Origin: CAZXBB01 sp964638815
GTDB lineage: Bacteria; Planctomycetota; Phycisphaerae; Phycisphaerales; SM1A02
Length of the DNA: 8,150 nt
Assembly: GCA_964638815.1 (NCBI GenBank)
Contig: CAZXBB010000056.1
Coordinates: 1-8,150, forward strand
Direction of reading: 5' to 3'
The position numbers and the translations under genes were made by a program. The notes under the pieces are model-generated. The model saw nothing but the letters and a program-made list of their open reading frames with translations, ran no database searches and had not been told where the DNA came from. This document shows positions 1 to 6,420 of this stretch, one piece after another; positions within the stretch are counted from its first letter, which is position 1, and each line of letters starts with the position of its first letter.

Positions 1-1
1 C

Positions 2-1102
2 ACCGCGTTCGATCTCGGCCCGGGCGGCGAGGACAACTCGTACGGGTACGGCATGGTTGACGCGTTCGAGGCCGTGCAGACCGTCATCACGGGTCTCCTC
101 TTCGACTTCCCGGACGGGCGGCCGGAGCTGATCGACCCCGCCGGCGGCACGACCGTGCGCGTCGTCGTCACCGGCACCGCGGGCGACGTCCCCGAGCCGG
201 GGACGGGTCTGCTCTACCACAGCGCCGACGGTGCGCCCTACACTGCCGTCGCGATGAACGAAGTCTCCGACAACGTCTACGACGCGGTCTTCCCGACCTT
301 CGCCTGCGGCGCCGTCGTCAGCTACTACTTCAGCGCCGAGACCACGGACGGCGAGCTGGCCCTCAACCCGCGCGCGGCGCCGGACGCGTTCTACGCCGGT
401 GACGCCTATACGTCGATCGAGGTCGCTTTCGTGGACGACTTCGAGGCGGACACCGGCTGGACGGTCGAGAGCTTCGATCTCGACACCGGCGAGTGGGAGC
501 GCGGCGTGCCCGCCGGCGCCGGCGATCGCGGTGACCCGTCGGCCGACGCCGACGGCTCCGGAAGCTGCTACCTCACGGACAACCGCCCCGGCGACTCGGA
601 CGTCGACGGCGGACCGACCGTGCTGACCTCGCCGCGGCTCGACGCGACCGGTCTGCTCGACGCCGGCATCAGTTACGCCCGGTGGTTCGACAGCTACAAC
701 GGCGACACCGACACGCTCGAGGTCGAGATCTCCGACGACGACGGCGCGACCTGGACGCTGATCGAGAGCGTCGCGGGCGCCGGGGGCTGGTCGGTCCAAT
801 CGCATCGCATCTCCGATTACGTCAACGCCACCGACCAGATCCGTCTCCGCTTCACCACCAGCGACAACCCGAGCGACTCCGTGACCGAGGCGGGCGTGGA
901 CGCCGTGCGCATCACCGGCATCCTGTGCAAGGGCGGCGGGAACCCGGGTGACGCGGACGGCGACGGCGACGCGGATTTCGAGGACGTGCTTGCCGTGCTC
1001 AAGGCGTGGGGTCCGTGCGGCGGATGTCCGGAGGACCTCGACGGCGACGGCTTCGTCACGTTCCAGGATCTCCTCCTCGTGCTCGGGAACTGGACCGGCT
1101 GA
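2..1102 (+). CDS. Exported subtilase-like protein with dockerin-like C-terminus (5'-partial)
   Basis: The reading frame is open from base 2, so the gene starts upstream; 366 residues are visible. The first residues, with a GYGMVDAFEAV motif at about 15-25, resemble the end of a subtilisin (S8) catalytic domain, where G-x-G-x-V-D-A follows the catalytic Ser. That Ser would lie outside the window, so the protease assignment is an inference. Next come a beta-sandwich region (about 30-140) and a jelly-roll-like module (about 143-307) opening with DDFEADTGW and containing a D-D-D-G-A-T-W strand typical of exported adhesive modules. The last 50 residues form a dockerin-like pair of calcium loops (acidic residues at about 317-328 and 345-356) separated by AWGPCGGC and ending NWTG. 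Both loops keep their Asp ligands. The protein is presumably secreted or surface-associated. The ATG at base 53 is internal and not the start. A strong terminator follows 28 bases after the stop. Confidence 0.8.
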   Translation, partial: TAFDLGPGGEDNSYGYGMVDAFEAVQTVITGLLFDFPDGRPELIDPAGGTTVRVVVTGTAGDVPEPGTGLLYHSADGAPYTAVAMNEVSDNVYDAVFPTFACGAVVSYYFSAETTDGELALNPRAAPDAFYAGDAYTSIEVAFVDDFEADTGWTVESFDLDTGEWERGVPAGAGDRGDPSADADGSGSCYLTDNRPGDSDVDGGPTVLTSPRLDATGLLDAGISYARWFDSYNGDTDTLEVEISDDDGATWTLIESVAGAGGWSVQSHRISDYVNATDQIRLRFTTSDNPSDSVTEAGVDAVRITGILCKGGGNPGDADGDGDADFEDVLAVLKAWGPCGGCPEDLDGDGFVTFQDLLLVLGNWTG

Positions 1103-1130
1103 GCCTCGCCCGGCATCGTGTGAATCGAGC

Positions 1131-1162
1131 AAGCCCACGGACCCCGCGGTCCGTGGGCTTTT
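1131..1162 (+). terminator. Intrinsic (rho-independent) terminator
   Basis: AAGCCCACGGACC (1131-1143) and its perfect complement GGTCCGTGGGCTT (1148-1160) form a 13-base-pair stem around a CCGC loop. The stem runs into a TTTT tract (1159-1162). It lies 28 bases after the stop of the protease-like gene and about 100 bases before the acyl-CoA synthetase start, so it separates these two same-strand genes into different transcription units. The T tract is short, but the stem is long and perfect. The A tract at its left end is too short to predict bidirectional action. Confidence 0.85.
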
Positions 1163-1263
1163 CGCCGCGGGGATTCCGCCCCGAAGCCGACCGATCGCCG
1201 CGACGTCTCATCGGAATCCGACGTGGTGACGGTATCGTGAGGGGGCTACCCGGAGCCAACACG

Positions 1264-2973
1264 ATGCAGCCAGCACCACCGAGTCGTTCCTACTGGCACC
1301 AGGTCGGCGCCACGCCGCTCCTGGGCCACACCATCGACGCTCACTTTCGCGCCATCGCCGCGCGCTTCCCCGGGCACGAGGCGGTCGTGTCCGTGGCACA
1401 GTCGCGCCGGCTTTCCTACGCCGGTCTCGACGCCGCCGTCGAGGCGGTCGCGCGGGGACTTCTCGCGATCGGCATCGGACGCGGCGATCGCGTGGGCATC
1501 TGGTCCACCAGCAACATCGAGTGGGTGCTCCTCCAGCTCGGAACCGCGCGCATCGGCGCCGTCCTGGTGAACCTCAACACGGCGCTGCGCATCGCAGAGC
1601 TCGAGCACGCGCTGCGGCTGGCGCGCGTGCAGACCCTCATCATGATTCCGTCGTTCCGCTCGTCGGACTACACGCGGATCGTGTGCGAGCTGTGTCCGGA
1701 GGCGCGCGACCTCGCGCCCGGCGAATTCCGCTCCGCCCGTTTCGAGTCGCTGCGGAACCTGATCGTGTTCGACCCCACCGCGCCGAACGACACGGCGCGC
1801 CCGGCCCGCGCGTTCCTCACCTGGCCGGATCTCGTCGCCGCCGGCGCGTCGCTGCTGGCCGACGCGACGACCGTCCGCGGCGCGGAGCTCGACGTCGACG
1901 ATCCCGTCAACATCCAGTTCACCTCCGGGACGACCGGCTTCCCGAAGGCCGTGGTCCTGACGCACCACAACATCCTGAACAACGCGTACGCGATCGGCGA
2001 GGCGCTGCGGTTCACGGCCGCGGACCGGCTCTGCGTGCCGGTCCCGTTCTATCACTGCTTCGGCATGGTCGTGTCGAACCTCGTGTGCCTCGCGCACGGC
2101 GCGACGATCGTGATCCCAGCGCCGTACTTCGACGCCGGCGCGACCTTCGCCGCGATCCGTGACGAGCGTTGCACGGCGGTGCACGGCGTGCCCACGATGT
2201 TCATTGCCGAGCTCGAGCACGAGGACTTCGCGGCGCGCGACCTTTCGACGCTGCGCACGGGCATCATCGCCGGCGCGCCGTGTCCGCCCGCGCTCATGCG
2301 ACGCATCATCGGCGACATGGGGTGCCGCGACATCCGCATCGCCTACGGCCAGACGGAGTCGTCGCCGGTGACGCACCTCACGCGGGCCGATGCGTCGTTC
2401 GGGGACCGGATCGAGACCGTCGGCATGAACCTCCCGCACCAGGAGACGAAGATCGTGGATCCGGAGACGGGCGCGACGGTGCCGTTCGGCGTCCCCGGCG
2501 AGGTCTGCTTCCGCGGGTATCACGTCATGCGCGGCTACTTCGAGCAGGATGACGCGACGGCCGAAGCGATCGACGAGGCGCACTGGCTGCATTCCGGCGA
2601 CCTCGGCGTGATGGCGGACGACGGCTCCCTCCGGATCGTCGGGCGTCTGAAGGACATGATCATCCGCGGCGGCGAGAACATCTACCCCGCCGAGATCGAG
2701 GCGTACTACCACAGGCATCCGAAGGTGTCGGAAGTGGCGGTGTTCGGCGTGCCCGATGAGCGCATGGGCGAAGAGGTGTGGATGTGGGTCAAGCCCCAGC
2801 CCGGCGTGACGATCGACCAGGAGGAGCTGCGCGACTTCGGCCACGAGGGCCTCTCGCGTTTCAAGGTTCCCGCGGTCGTTCAGAGCGTGGACGAGTTCCC
2901 GATGACGCCGAGCGGCAAGATCCGGAAGCACCGCATTCGCGAGATGGTCATGGAGCAGGCGGTCGAGGCGTGA
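1264..2973 (+). CDS. Acyl-CoA synthetase (AMP-forming, ACSF2/FadD-like)
   Basis: This 569-residue ANL-superfamily enzyme should activate a fatty or other carboxylic acid with ATP to an acyl-adenylate and pass it to CoA in the cytoplasm. All core motifs are present: P-loop FTSGTTGFPK (219-228), YGQTES (361-366), HSGDLG with ribose-binding Asp446, the hinge GRLKDMIIRGGEN (460-472) and C-terminal PMTPSGK with catalytic Lys552. The N-terminus (SYWHQVG..PLLGHTI) and full length match the medium/long-chain ACSF2-like group, but substrate chain length cannot be read from sequence. The open frame extends upstream to 1006, but that stretch overlaps the previous gene and contains a terminator. The ATG at 1264 has GGAG at 1252-1255, eight bases ahead, and gives the usual N-terminus. 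It appears to be a single-gene unit; its last 26 bases overlap the end of the convergent epimerase gene. Confidence 0.95.
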   Translation: MQPAPPSRSYWHQVGATPLLGHTIDAHFRAIAARFPGHEAVVSVAQSRRLSYAGLDAAVEAVARGLLAIGIGRGDRVGIWSTSNIEWVLLQLGTARIGAVLVNLNTALRIAELEHALRLARVQTLIMIPSFRSSDYTRIVCELCPEARDLAPGEFRSARFESLRNLIVFDPTAPNDTARPARAFLTWPDLVAAGASLLADATTVRGAELDVDDPVNIQFTSGTTGFPKAVVLTHHNILNNAYAIGEALRFTAADRLCVPVPFYHCFGMVVSNLVCLAHGATIVIPAPYFDAGATFAAIRDERCTAVHGVPTMFIAELEHEDFAARDLSTLRTGIIAGAPCPPALMRRIIGDMGCRDIRIAYGQTESSPVTHLTRADASFGDRIETVGMNLPHQETKIVDPETGATVPFGVPGEVCFRGYHVMRGYFEQDDATAEAIDEAHWLHSGDLGVMADDGSLRIVGRLKDMIIRGGENIYPAEIEAYYHRHPKVSEVAVFGVPDERMGEEVWMWVKPQPGVTIDQEELRDFGHEGLSRFKVPAVVQSVDEFPMTPSGKIRKHRIREMVMEQAVEA

Positions 2974-3517
2974 CGCCGGCGCGGGACGCCGACCGGAAGT
3001 CCGCGAATTCCCGATCGCGCGCCGACATCACCCGGGGCCGCTCCGGCCACGCGACGGCGAACGTCGGATCGTTCCACCGGATCCCCCGGGCGGCCGCGGG
3101 AACGTGCGGCACAGACACCTGGTAGAGAACCTCGGTGGCGTCGGCGAGCGTCAGGAAGCCGTGCGCGCAGCCGGCGGGGACGTAGAGCATCGCGGGCTCG
3201 TCCGCGGAGAGCGTGACCGCGTGGTGCCGGAGGTACGTGGGCCCGTCCGGACGCAGGTCGATGATGACGTCGTGCAGACGGCCGCGCGTGCAGCGGACGA
3301 GCTTCGCCTCCGCGTGCGGCGCGGCCTGGTAGTGCATGCCGCGCAGCGTGCCGCGGAGGCGGTTGAACGAGGTGCTGCACTGGCTGAGACCGGAATCCAG
3401 CCCGCGTCCGGTGAACTCCCGCTCGCACCAGGTGCGCGCGAAGAATCCGCGCTCGTCCTCGACGCGCTCGGCGGTGATCAGGTATGCCCCGGGAAGAGGG
3501 GTCTCTCGAAAGATCAC
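2948..3517 (-). CDS. dTDP-4-dehydrorhamnose 3,5-epimerase family protein (RmlC-like)
   Basis: This 189-residue cupin epimerase is close to the family's usual length of about 180-185. Such enzymes invert C3 and/or C5 of an NDP-4-keto-6-deoxyhexose. Aligned by eye to Salmonella RmlC (from memory), it keeps DERGFF (21-26), LRGMHYQ with catalytic His62, KLVR with Lys72, AHGF with His119, the catalytic-loop Tyr132 (VLYQ), GIRWND (145-150) and Asp168. The two tyrosines that follow about six residues after the catalytic Tyr in RmlC are Pro137 and His138 here, so stereospecificity (3-, 5- or 3,5-) is uncertain. The start is taken as the GTG at 3517, whose GTGA overlaps the stop of the upstream methyltransferase; a GTG two codons earlier (3523) is possible. 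It is translationally coupled to the methyltransferase, which suggests a branched deoxysugar pathway rather than plain rhamnose. The tail beyond about residue 178 overlaps the acyl-CoA synthetase gene and looks non-conserved. Confidence 0.92.
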   Translation of the reverse strand: MIFRETPLPGAYLITAERVEDERGFFARTWCEREFTGRGLDSGLSQCSTSFNRLRGTLRGMHYQAAPHAEAKLVRCTRGRLHDVIIDLRPDGPTYLRHHAVTLSADEPAMLYVPAGCAHGFLTLADATEVLYQVSVPHVPAAARGIRWNDPTFAVAWPERPRVMSARDREFADFRSASRAGVTPRPPAP

Positions 3518-4752
3518 GGGCACACCTCGAGCGCGGGGATCGGCACGACGAATCGCCCGCCCCAGCGACGCACGGCCGCCATCTGGCCGACGATCTCGTC
3601 GCGCAGGTTCCAGGGCAGGATGAGCACGTAATCGGGTTTCGTCTCGATGATCCGGTCGGGGGCGAAGACGGGGACGCGGGTGCCCGGGAGGAAGCGGCCC
3701 TGCTTGCGGGGGTTGCGATCGACCGTGTACGCGAGGAGGTCCGGTCCGACGCCGCAGCCGTTGAGCAGCGCGCTGCCTTTCGCCGGCGCGCCGTAGCCGG
3801 CGACGGACCGCCCGTCCCGCCGCGCCCGCTCGAGGAACGATCGGAGCTGGCGGCGGACGCGTTGCACCTGGGCGCCGAACGCGCGGTAGCGTTCGAGCCC
3901 GGTGAGCCCGGCGGTCGCCTCGCGGGCAAGCAGCGAGGAGACGCGACCGTGCACCGGGCGATGCTCCGCGCGGGCGCAGGCGTAGATGCGCAGCGAGCCG
4001 CCGTGCGTCGGAAGCTCCTCGACGTCGAAGAGCCGCAGGCCGTGCGCGGCGAAGATCCGCCGCGCCGTCGTGAACGAGAAGTACGAGAAGTGCTCGTGGT
4101 AGATCGTGTCGTATTGCGTCTCGTCGATGAGCCGCATGAGGTGCGGGAACTCGAACGTCGCGACGCCGCCCGGCGCGAGCACGATTCGAACGCCGGCGAG
4201 GAAGTCGAGGAGGTCCGGCACGTGGGCGAGCACGTTGTTGCCGATGAGGAGGCGGGCGCGTGTGCCCTCCGCCACGAGCCCGCGCGCCGTCTCGCGGCCG
4301 AAGAACGCGACCCGCGTCGGCACGCCCGCCGCGATCGCAGTGCGGGCGACGTTCGCCGCCGGCTCGACGCCGAGGGCGGGGATCCGGCGCTCGACGAAGT
4401 GCCGGAGCAGGCAGCCGTCGTTGCTCCCGATCTCGACGACGGTGGTGGCGGGTCCGAGGGCGAAGCGCCGGCACGCCATGTCGGCGTACGCCCGCGCGTG
4501 CTCGAGCCACGTATCGGAGAAGGACGAGAAGTAGGCGTAGTCGCAGAACAGCGTTCGCGGATCCCGGGATTCGCCGAGCTGGACCAGCCCGCACTGCGCG
4601 CAGACGAATGCGTGCAGCGGATACCGCGGTTCGGCGCGCTCCGGCGACCCGGCCGCGGGGTAGGCGTTCGCCAGCGGTGCGTCGCCGAGATCCGCGAAGG
4701 TGTCGCGCAGCGGGGCGGCGCAGAAGCGGCATGGAGCGGGCCGCGGGAGCAT
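3514..4752 (-). CDS. NDP-sugar C-methyltransferase, class I SAM-dependent (TylCIII/TcaB9-like)
   Basis: This 412-residue protein has the three-part build of deoxysugar C-3 methyltransferases. An N-terminal zinc-binding domain carries CRFC (Cys8, Cys11) and CAQC (Cys51, Cys54). A SAM-binding Rossmann domain carries VVEIGSNDG (105-113), then EPAANVA (130-136) and NNVLAHVPD (171-179). The C-terminal domain carries GYGAPAKGS (319-327). The YHEHFSYFS segment (218-226) matches the Tyr-x-Glu-His catalytic set I recall for TcaB9, and THGGS (249-253) is also typical. It should transfer a methyl group from SAM to C3 of an NDP-4-keto sugar. The ATG at 4752 is chosen because it puts the first CxxC at residue 8, as in the family; the frame runs back to 4875, but that extension is Arg/Pro-rich and unlike the family. 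No clear Shine-Dalgarno precedes it. It ends in a GTGA overlap with the epimerase gene, so the two form an operon. Confidence 0.93.
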   Translation of the reverse strand: MLPRPAPCRFCAAPLRDTFADLGDAPLANAYPAAGSPERAEPRYPLHAFVCAQCGLVQLGESRDPRTLFCDYAYFSSFSDTWLEHARAYADMACRRFALGPATTVVEIGSNDGCLLRHFVERRIPALGVEPAANVARTAIAAGVPTRVAFFGRETARGLVAEGTRARLLIGNNVLAHVPDLLDFLAGVRIVLAPGGVATFEFPHLMRLIDETQYDTIYHEHFSYFSFTTARRIFAAHGLRLFDVEELPTHGGSLRIYACARAEHRPVHGRVSSLLAREATAGLTGLERYRAFGAQVQRVRRQLRSFLERARRDGRSVAGYGAPAKGSALLNGCGVGPDLLAYTVDRNPRKQGRFLPGTRVPVFAPDRIIETKPDYVLILPWNLRDEIVGQMAAVRRWGGRFVVPIPALEVCP

Positions 4753-4882
4753 CCGGGGTTCATCGGCGCGCCGGGGCGCGGGGCTGCACGGTCTGCGGCC
4801 TCCGTGCCGCCGCGCGGCGAAGCACCTTCGACTCCGGCGGATGGATGGCGGAACGGGAACCCGGATCCTCGCCACGGCGGGG

Positions 4883-4900
4883 CCGGCGGCCGTCCGCCGG
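4883..4900. repeat. Perfect inverted repeat (7-bp stem, 4-nt loop)
   Basis: CCGGCGG (4883-4889) and CCGCCGG (4894-4900) are perfect complements around CCGT. It lies about 130 bases upstream of the methyltransferase start, so it could sit in that gene's leader RNA or act as an operator. No T tract follows on either strand, so it is not an intrinsic terminator. In DNA this GC-rich, such a stem could arise by chance. Confidence 0.5.
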
Positions 4901-4911
4901 GGAGGGACGTC

Positions 4912-4954
4912 GCTCGAGGCGCGGCTCGAGGCGAGGCTCGAGGACGGCTCGAGG
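4912..4954. repeat. Four phased copies of GCTCGAGG (about 12-bp period)
   Basis: GCTCGAGG occurs at 4912-4919, 4924-4931, 4936-4943 and 4947-4954, with start-to-start steps of 12, 12 and 11 bases. Each copy holds the palindrome CTCGAG. The spacing is near one helical turn, so all copies would present nearly the same DNA face. It lies between two divergent genes, which fits a multi-site operator but could also be a simple tandem duplication of a 12-base unit. Confidence 0.8.
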
Positions 4955-4977
4955 GGCGAGAGATGACAGGCCGGTCA

Positions 4978-4994
4978 GGGAGGGCGAGGGGGGG
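4978..4994 (+). other. Putative G-quadruplex motif
   Basis: The + strand reads GGG-A-GGG-CGA-GGG-G-GGG, satisfying the common rule of four runs of at least three G with loops of 1-7 bases. Its last four bases overlap the first unit of the tandem repeat. Folding is unproven, and the motif could arise by chance in very GC-rich DNA. Confidence 0.5.
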
Positions 4995-5028
4995 CCGAGA
5001 TGGCGGGGCCGAGATGGCGGGGCCGAGA
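4991..5028. repeat. 14-bp tandem repeat, 2.7 copies
   Basis: GGGGCCGAGATGGC occurs at 4991-5004 and again at 5005-5018 without mismatch. A third partial copy, GGGGCCGAGA, occupies 5019-5028. The array ends about 115 bases before the start of the beta-propeller gene. No function is evident; slippage-prone short arrays can vary between strains. Confidence 0.85.
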
Positions 5029-5085
5029 GCGGCCTCGCCCGCGGCCCCCGGGGCCGGGTCCCGACGCGGGAACGGCGCTTTCGGT

Positions 5086-5113
5086 TTGCGTTTGCCGCGT
5101 CCGGGCTTAGTCT
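5086..5113 (+). promoter_or_regulatory. Weak sigma-70-like promoter candidate for the beta-propeller gene
   Basis: TTGCGT (5086-5091) and TAGTCT (5108-5113) lie 16 bases apart and end 29 bases before the ATG at 5143. Each box matches only three of six consensus bases. The support is mainly position and local drop in GC, so this is tentative. Confidence 0.25.
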
Positions 5114-5142
5114 GAACGCGTAGAGAGTGGAAAGAAGGGTGT

Positions 5143-6420
5143 ATGCCGCGACCCGCGGGCTTCCACGATGCGATTGCCCCGGCCGCCACGGTCCTTGCGA
5201 CCGTCCTGGCGACCGCGGTCGCGCGCGCCGACGACTTCTACGGCTACCCCCAGATCTCGGCCCTCGGCGCCTCGCCGCTCTCACTCGCTTCGGGCGACAT
5301 GGACGGCGATGGGGACGTGGACCTCGTCGCGGTGGGTTACGACATCGTCGCCATCGGGCTCAACAACGGTGACGGCACGTTCTCGCCCGGCGCCAAGTGG
5401 CTCGGGCTCACGGACATGAAGTCGGTCGCCGTCGGCGATCTCGACGCCGACGGCGACCTCGACGTGGCGGTCGCGGGCGACTACGTGGCCTTCCTGCTGA
5501 ACCACGGGGACGGCAACCTCGTGTCGGGACAGGTCGTGTTCGTGGGCTCCGTCGCCAAGGCCATCGCGATCGGCGAGATGACCGGAGATGAGCACGTTGA
5601 CGTCGTAGTCGGCACCGCCGCGGACAGCCGGCTGACGATCTGGCGCGGCGACGGCACGGGCATGTTCTTCCCCGAGAACACGGCGGCGATCGCCGTCAAT
5701 CCTGAGTCCATCGCGCTCGCCGATCTCGACGGCGACCTCGATCTCGACGTCGTCGTGGGGCACGGGTTCGGCTCGGCCGTCTCGGTCGTGATCAACGAGG
5801 GCGGCGGGGTCATCGCCGACGCCGTCACCTGGCCGGCGACGACGCGTCCGGCCTCGCTCGTCATTGCCGACTTCGACGGCGACACGTATCCGGACATCGC
5901 CGCGGCGGGCACATCGTCCAACGCATTCGCCGTGCTGCGGAACGACGGCACCGGGCAGTTCGGCGATCTCGCGGTGTTCCCGACCGGCGGCCGGCCGCTT
6001 TCGATCGGCGCGGCCGACATCGACGGCGACGGTGATGTCGATCTCGTCACGTCCAACCGGAACACGCTCGAGGTCATGGTGCACCTCAACGACGGGGCGG
6101 GCGTCTTCGACGGCGGCAGCGCGTTCGGCGTCTCGCGGTCGCCGGGCGCGATGGCGATCGACGACTACGACGCCGACGGCGACCCCGACATCGCGGTGGG
6201 CAGCGCGGCGGAGACGCTGGTGTCCGTGCTTCACCAGTGCCCGGCGGACTTCGATGGCGACCATGTCGTGACCGTGGGTGATCTCATCCTGCTCCTTTCT
6301 GCGTGGGGCTGCGGCACGGGGGATTCGGACTGCCGCGAGGAGATCGACGAGATCGAGCTGGACACGGTCGGCTTCACGGACCTGCTCACGCTCATCACCA
6401 ACTGGGGGCCGTGCCCCTGA
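5143..6420 (+). CDS. Secreted FG-GAP/VCBS beta-propeller protein with dockerin-like tail
   Basis: This 425-residue exported protein has a signal peptide with a hydrophobic core at about 14-27 and an Ala-Arg-Ala cleavage site after residue 29. Seven Asp-rich FG-GAP/VCBS loops (consensus D-x-D-G-D-G-D-x-D) begin at residues 52, 99, 145, 194, 243, 292 and 341, so they should form one seven-bladed beta-propeller that binds calcium. The third loop is degenerate (begins with Glu145). Such propellers usually mediate binding or structure rather than catalysis; no ligand can be inferred. Residues 366-425 form a dockerin-like domain ending NWGPCP. Its first loop (369-380) is intact, but the second (402-413) has Ile and Leu at two ligand positions. 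The ATG has AAGAAGGG (5132-5139) just ahead, with a tight 3-base gap. It ends at TGA 6418-6420 and is probably monocistronic. Confidence 0.92.
   Translation: MPRPAGFHDAIAPAATVLATVLATAVARADDFYGYPQISALGASPLSLASGDMDGDGDVDLVAVGYDIVAIGLNNGDGTFSPGAKWLGLTDMKSVAVGDLDADGDLDVAVAGDYVAFLLNHGDGNLVSGQVVFVGSVAKAIAIGEMTGDEHVDVVVGTAADSRLTIWRGDGTGMFFPENTAAIAVNPESIALADLDGDLDLDVVVGHGFGSAVSVVINEGGGVIADAVTWPATTRPASLVIADFDGDTYPDIAAAGTSSNAFAVLRNDGTGQFGDLAVFPTGGRPLSIGAADIDGDGDVDLVTSNRNTLEVMVHLNDGAGVFDGGSAFGVSRSPGAMAIDDYDADGDPDIAVGSAAETLVSVLHQCPADFDGDHVVTVGDLILLLSAWGCGTGDSDCREEIDEIELDTVGFTDLLTLITNWGPCP

Larger units (their letters stand above)
4753..5142. other. Divergent intergenic region, repeat-rich, no gene supported
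   Basis: These 390 bases separate the leftward methyltransferase/epimerase pair from the rightward beta-propeller gene and must hold both promoters. Frames crossing it on both strands are Arg/Pro/Gly-rich and show no recognisable domain, so I call no gene. It holds, in order, a hairpin (4883-4900), four phased GCTCGAGG copies (4912-4954), a G-rich run (4978-4994), a 14-base tandem repeat (4991-5028), an imperfect palindrome GGCCCC-C-GGGGCC (5043-5055) and a weak promoter candidate (5086-5113). I found no convincing leftward promoter. Confidence 0.7.

Noticed and set aside
1006..1263. Upstream extension of the acyl-CoA synthetase frame to an ATG at 1006
   Set aside because: It would overlap the coding end of the preceding gene and read through the intrinsic terminator; the ATG at 1264 has a ribosome binding site and gives the family N-terminus.
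1246..2931. A 561-codon open frame on the minus strand, antisense to the acyl-CoA synthetase gene
   Set aside because: It is an open-frame shadow of GC-rich codon use; the product is His/Arg/Asp-rich and matches no family, while the + strand frame has every ANL motif.
5043..5055. GGCCCC-C-GGGGCC as a terminator or stem-loop
   Set aside because: The one-base gap leaves no room for a loop and no T tract follows; it is probably a chance GC palindrome.
3484..5115. A 543-codon plus-strand open frame opposite the methyltransferase
   Set aside because: It is antisense to a confidently identified gene and is Arg/Glu/Ala-rich without a recognisable domain.
2880..5189. A 769-codon minus-strand open frame spanning the methyltransferase, epimerase and the intergenic region
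   Set aside because: It is Ser/Arg/Pro-rich low-complexity translation in the wrong frame; the true genes in the other minus frames have clear domains and catalytic residues.
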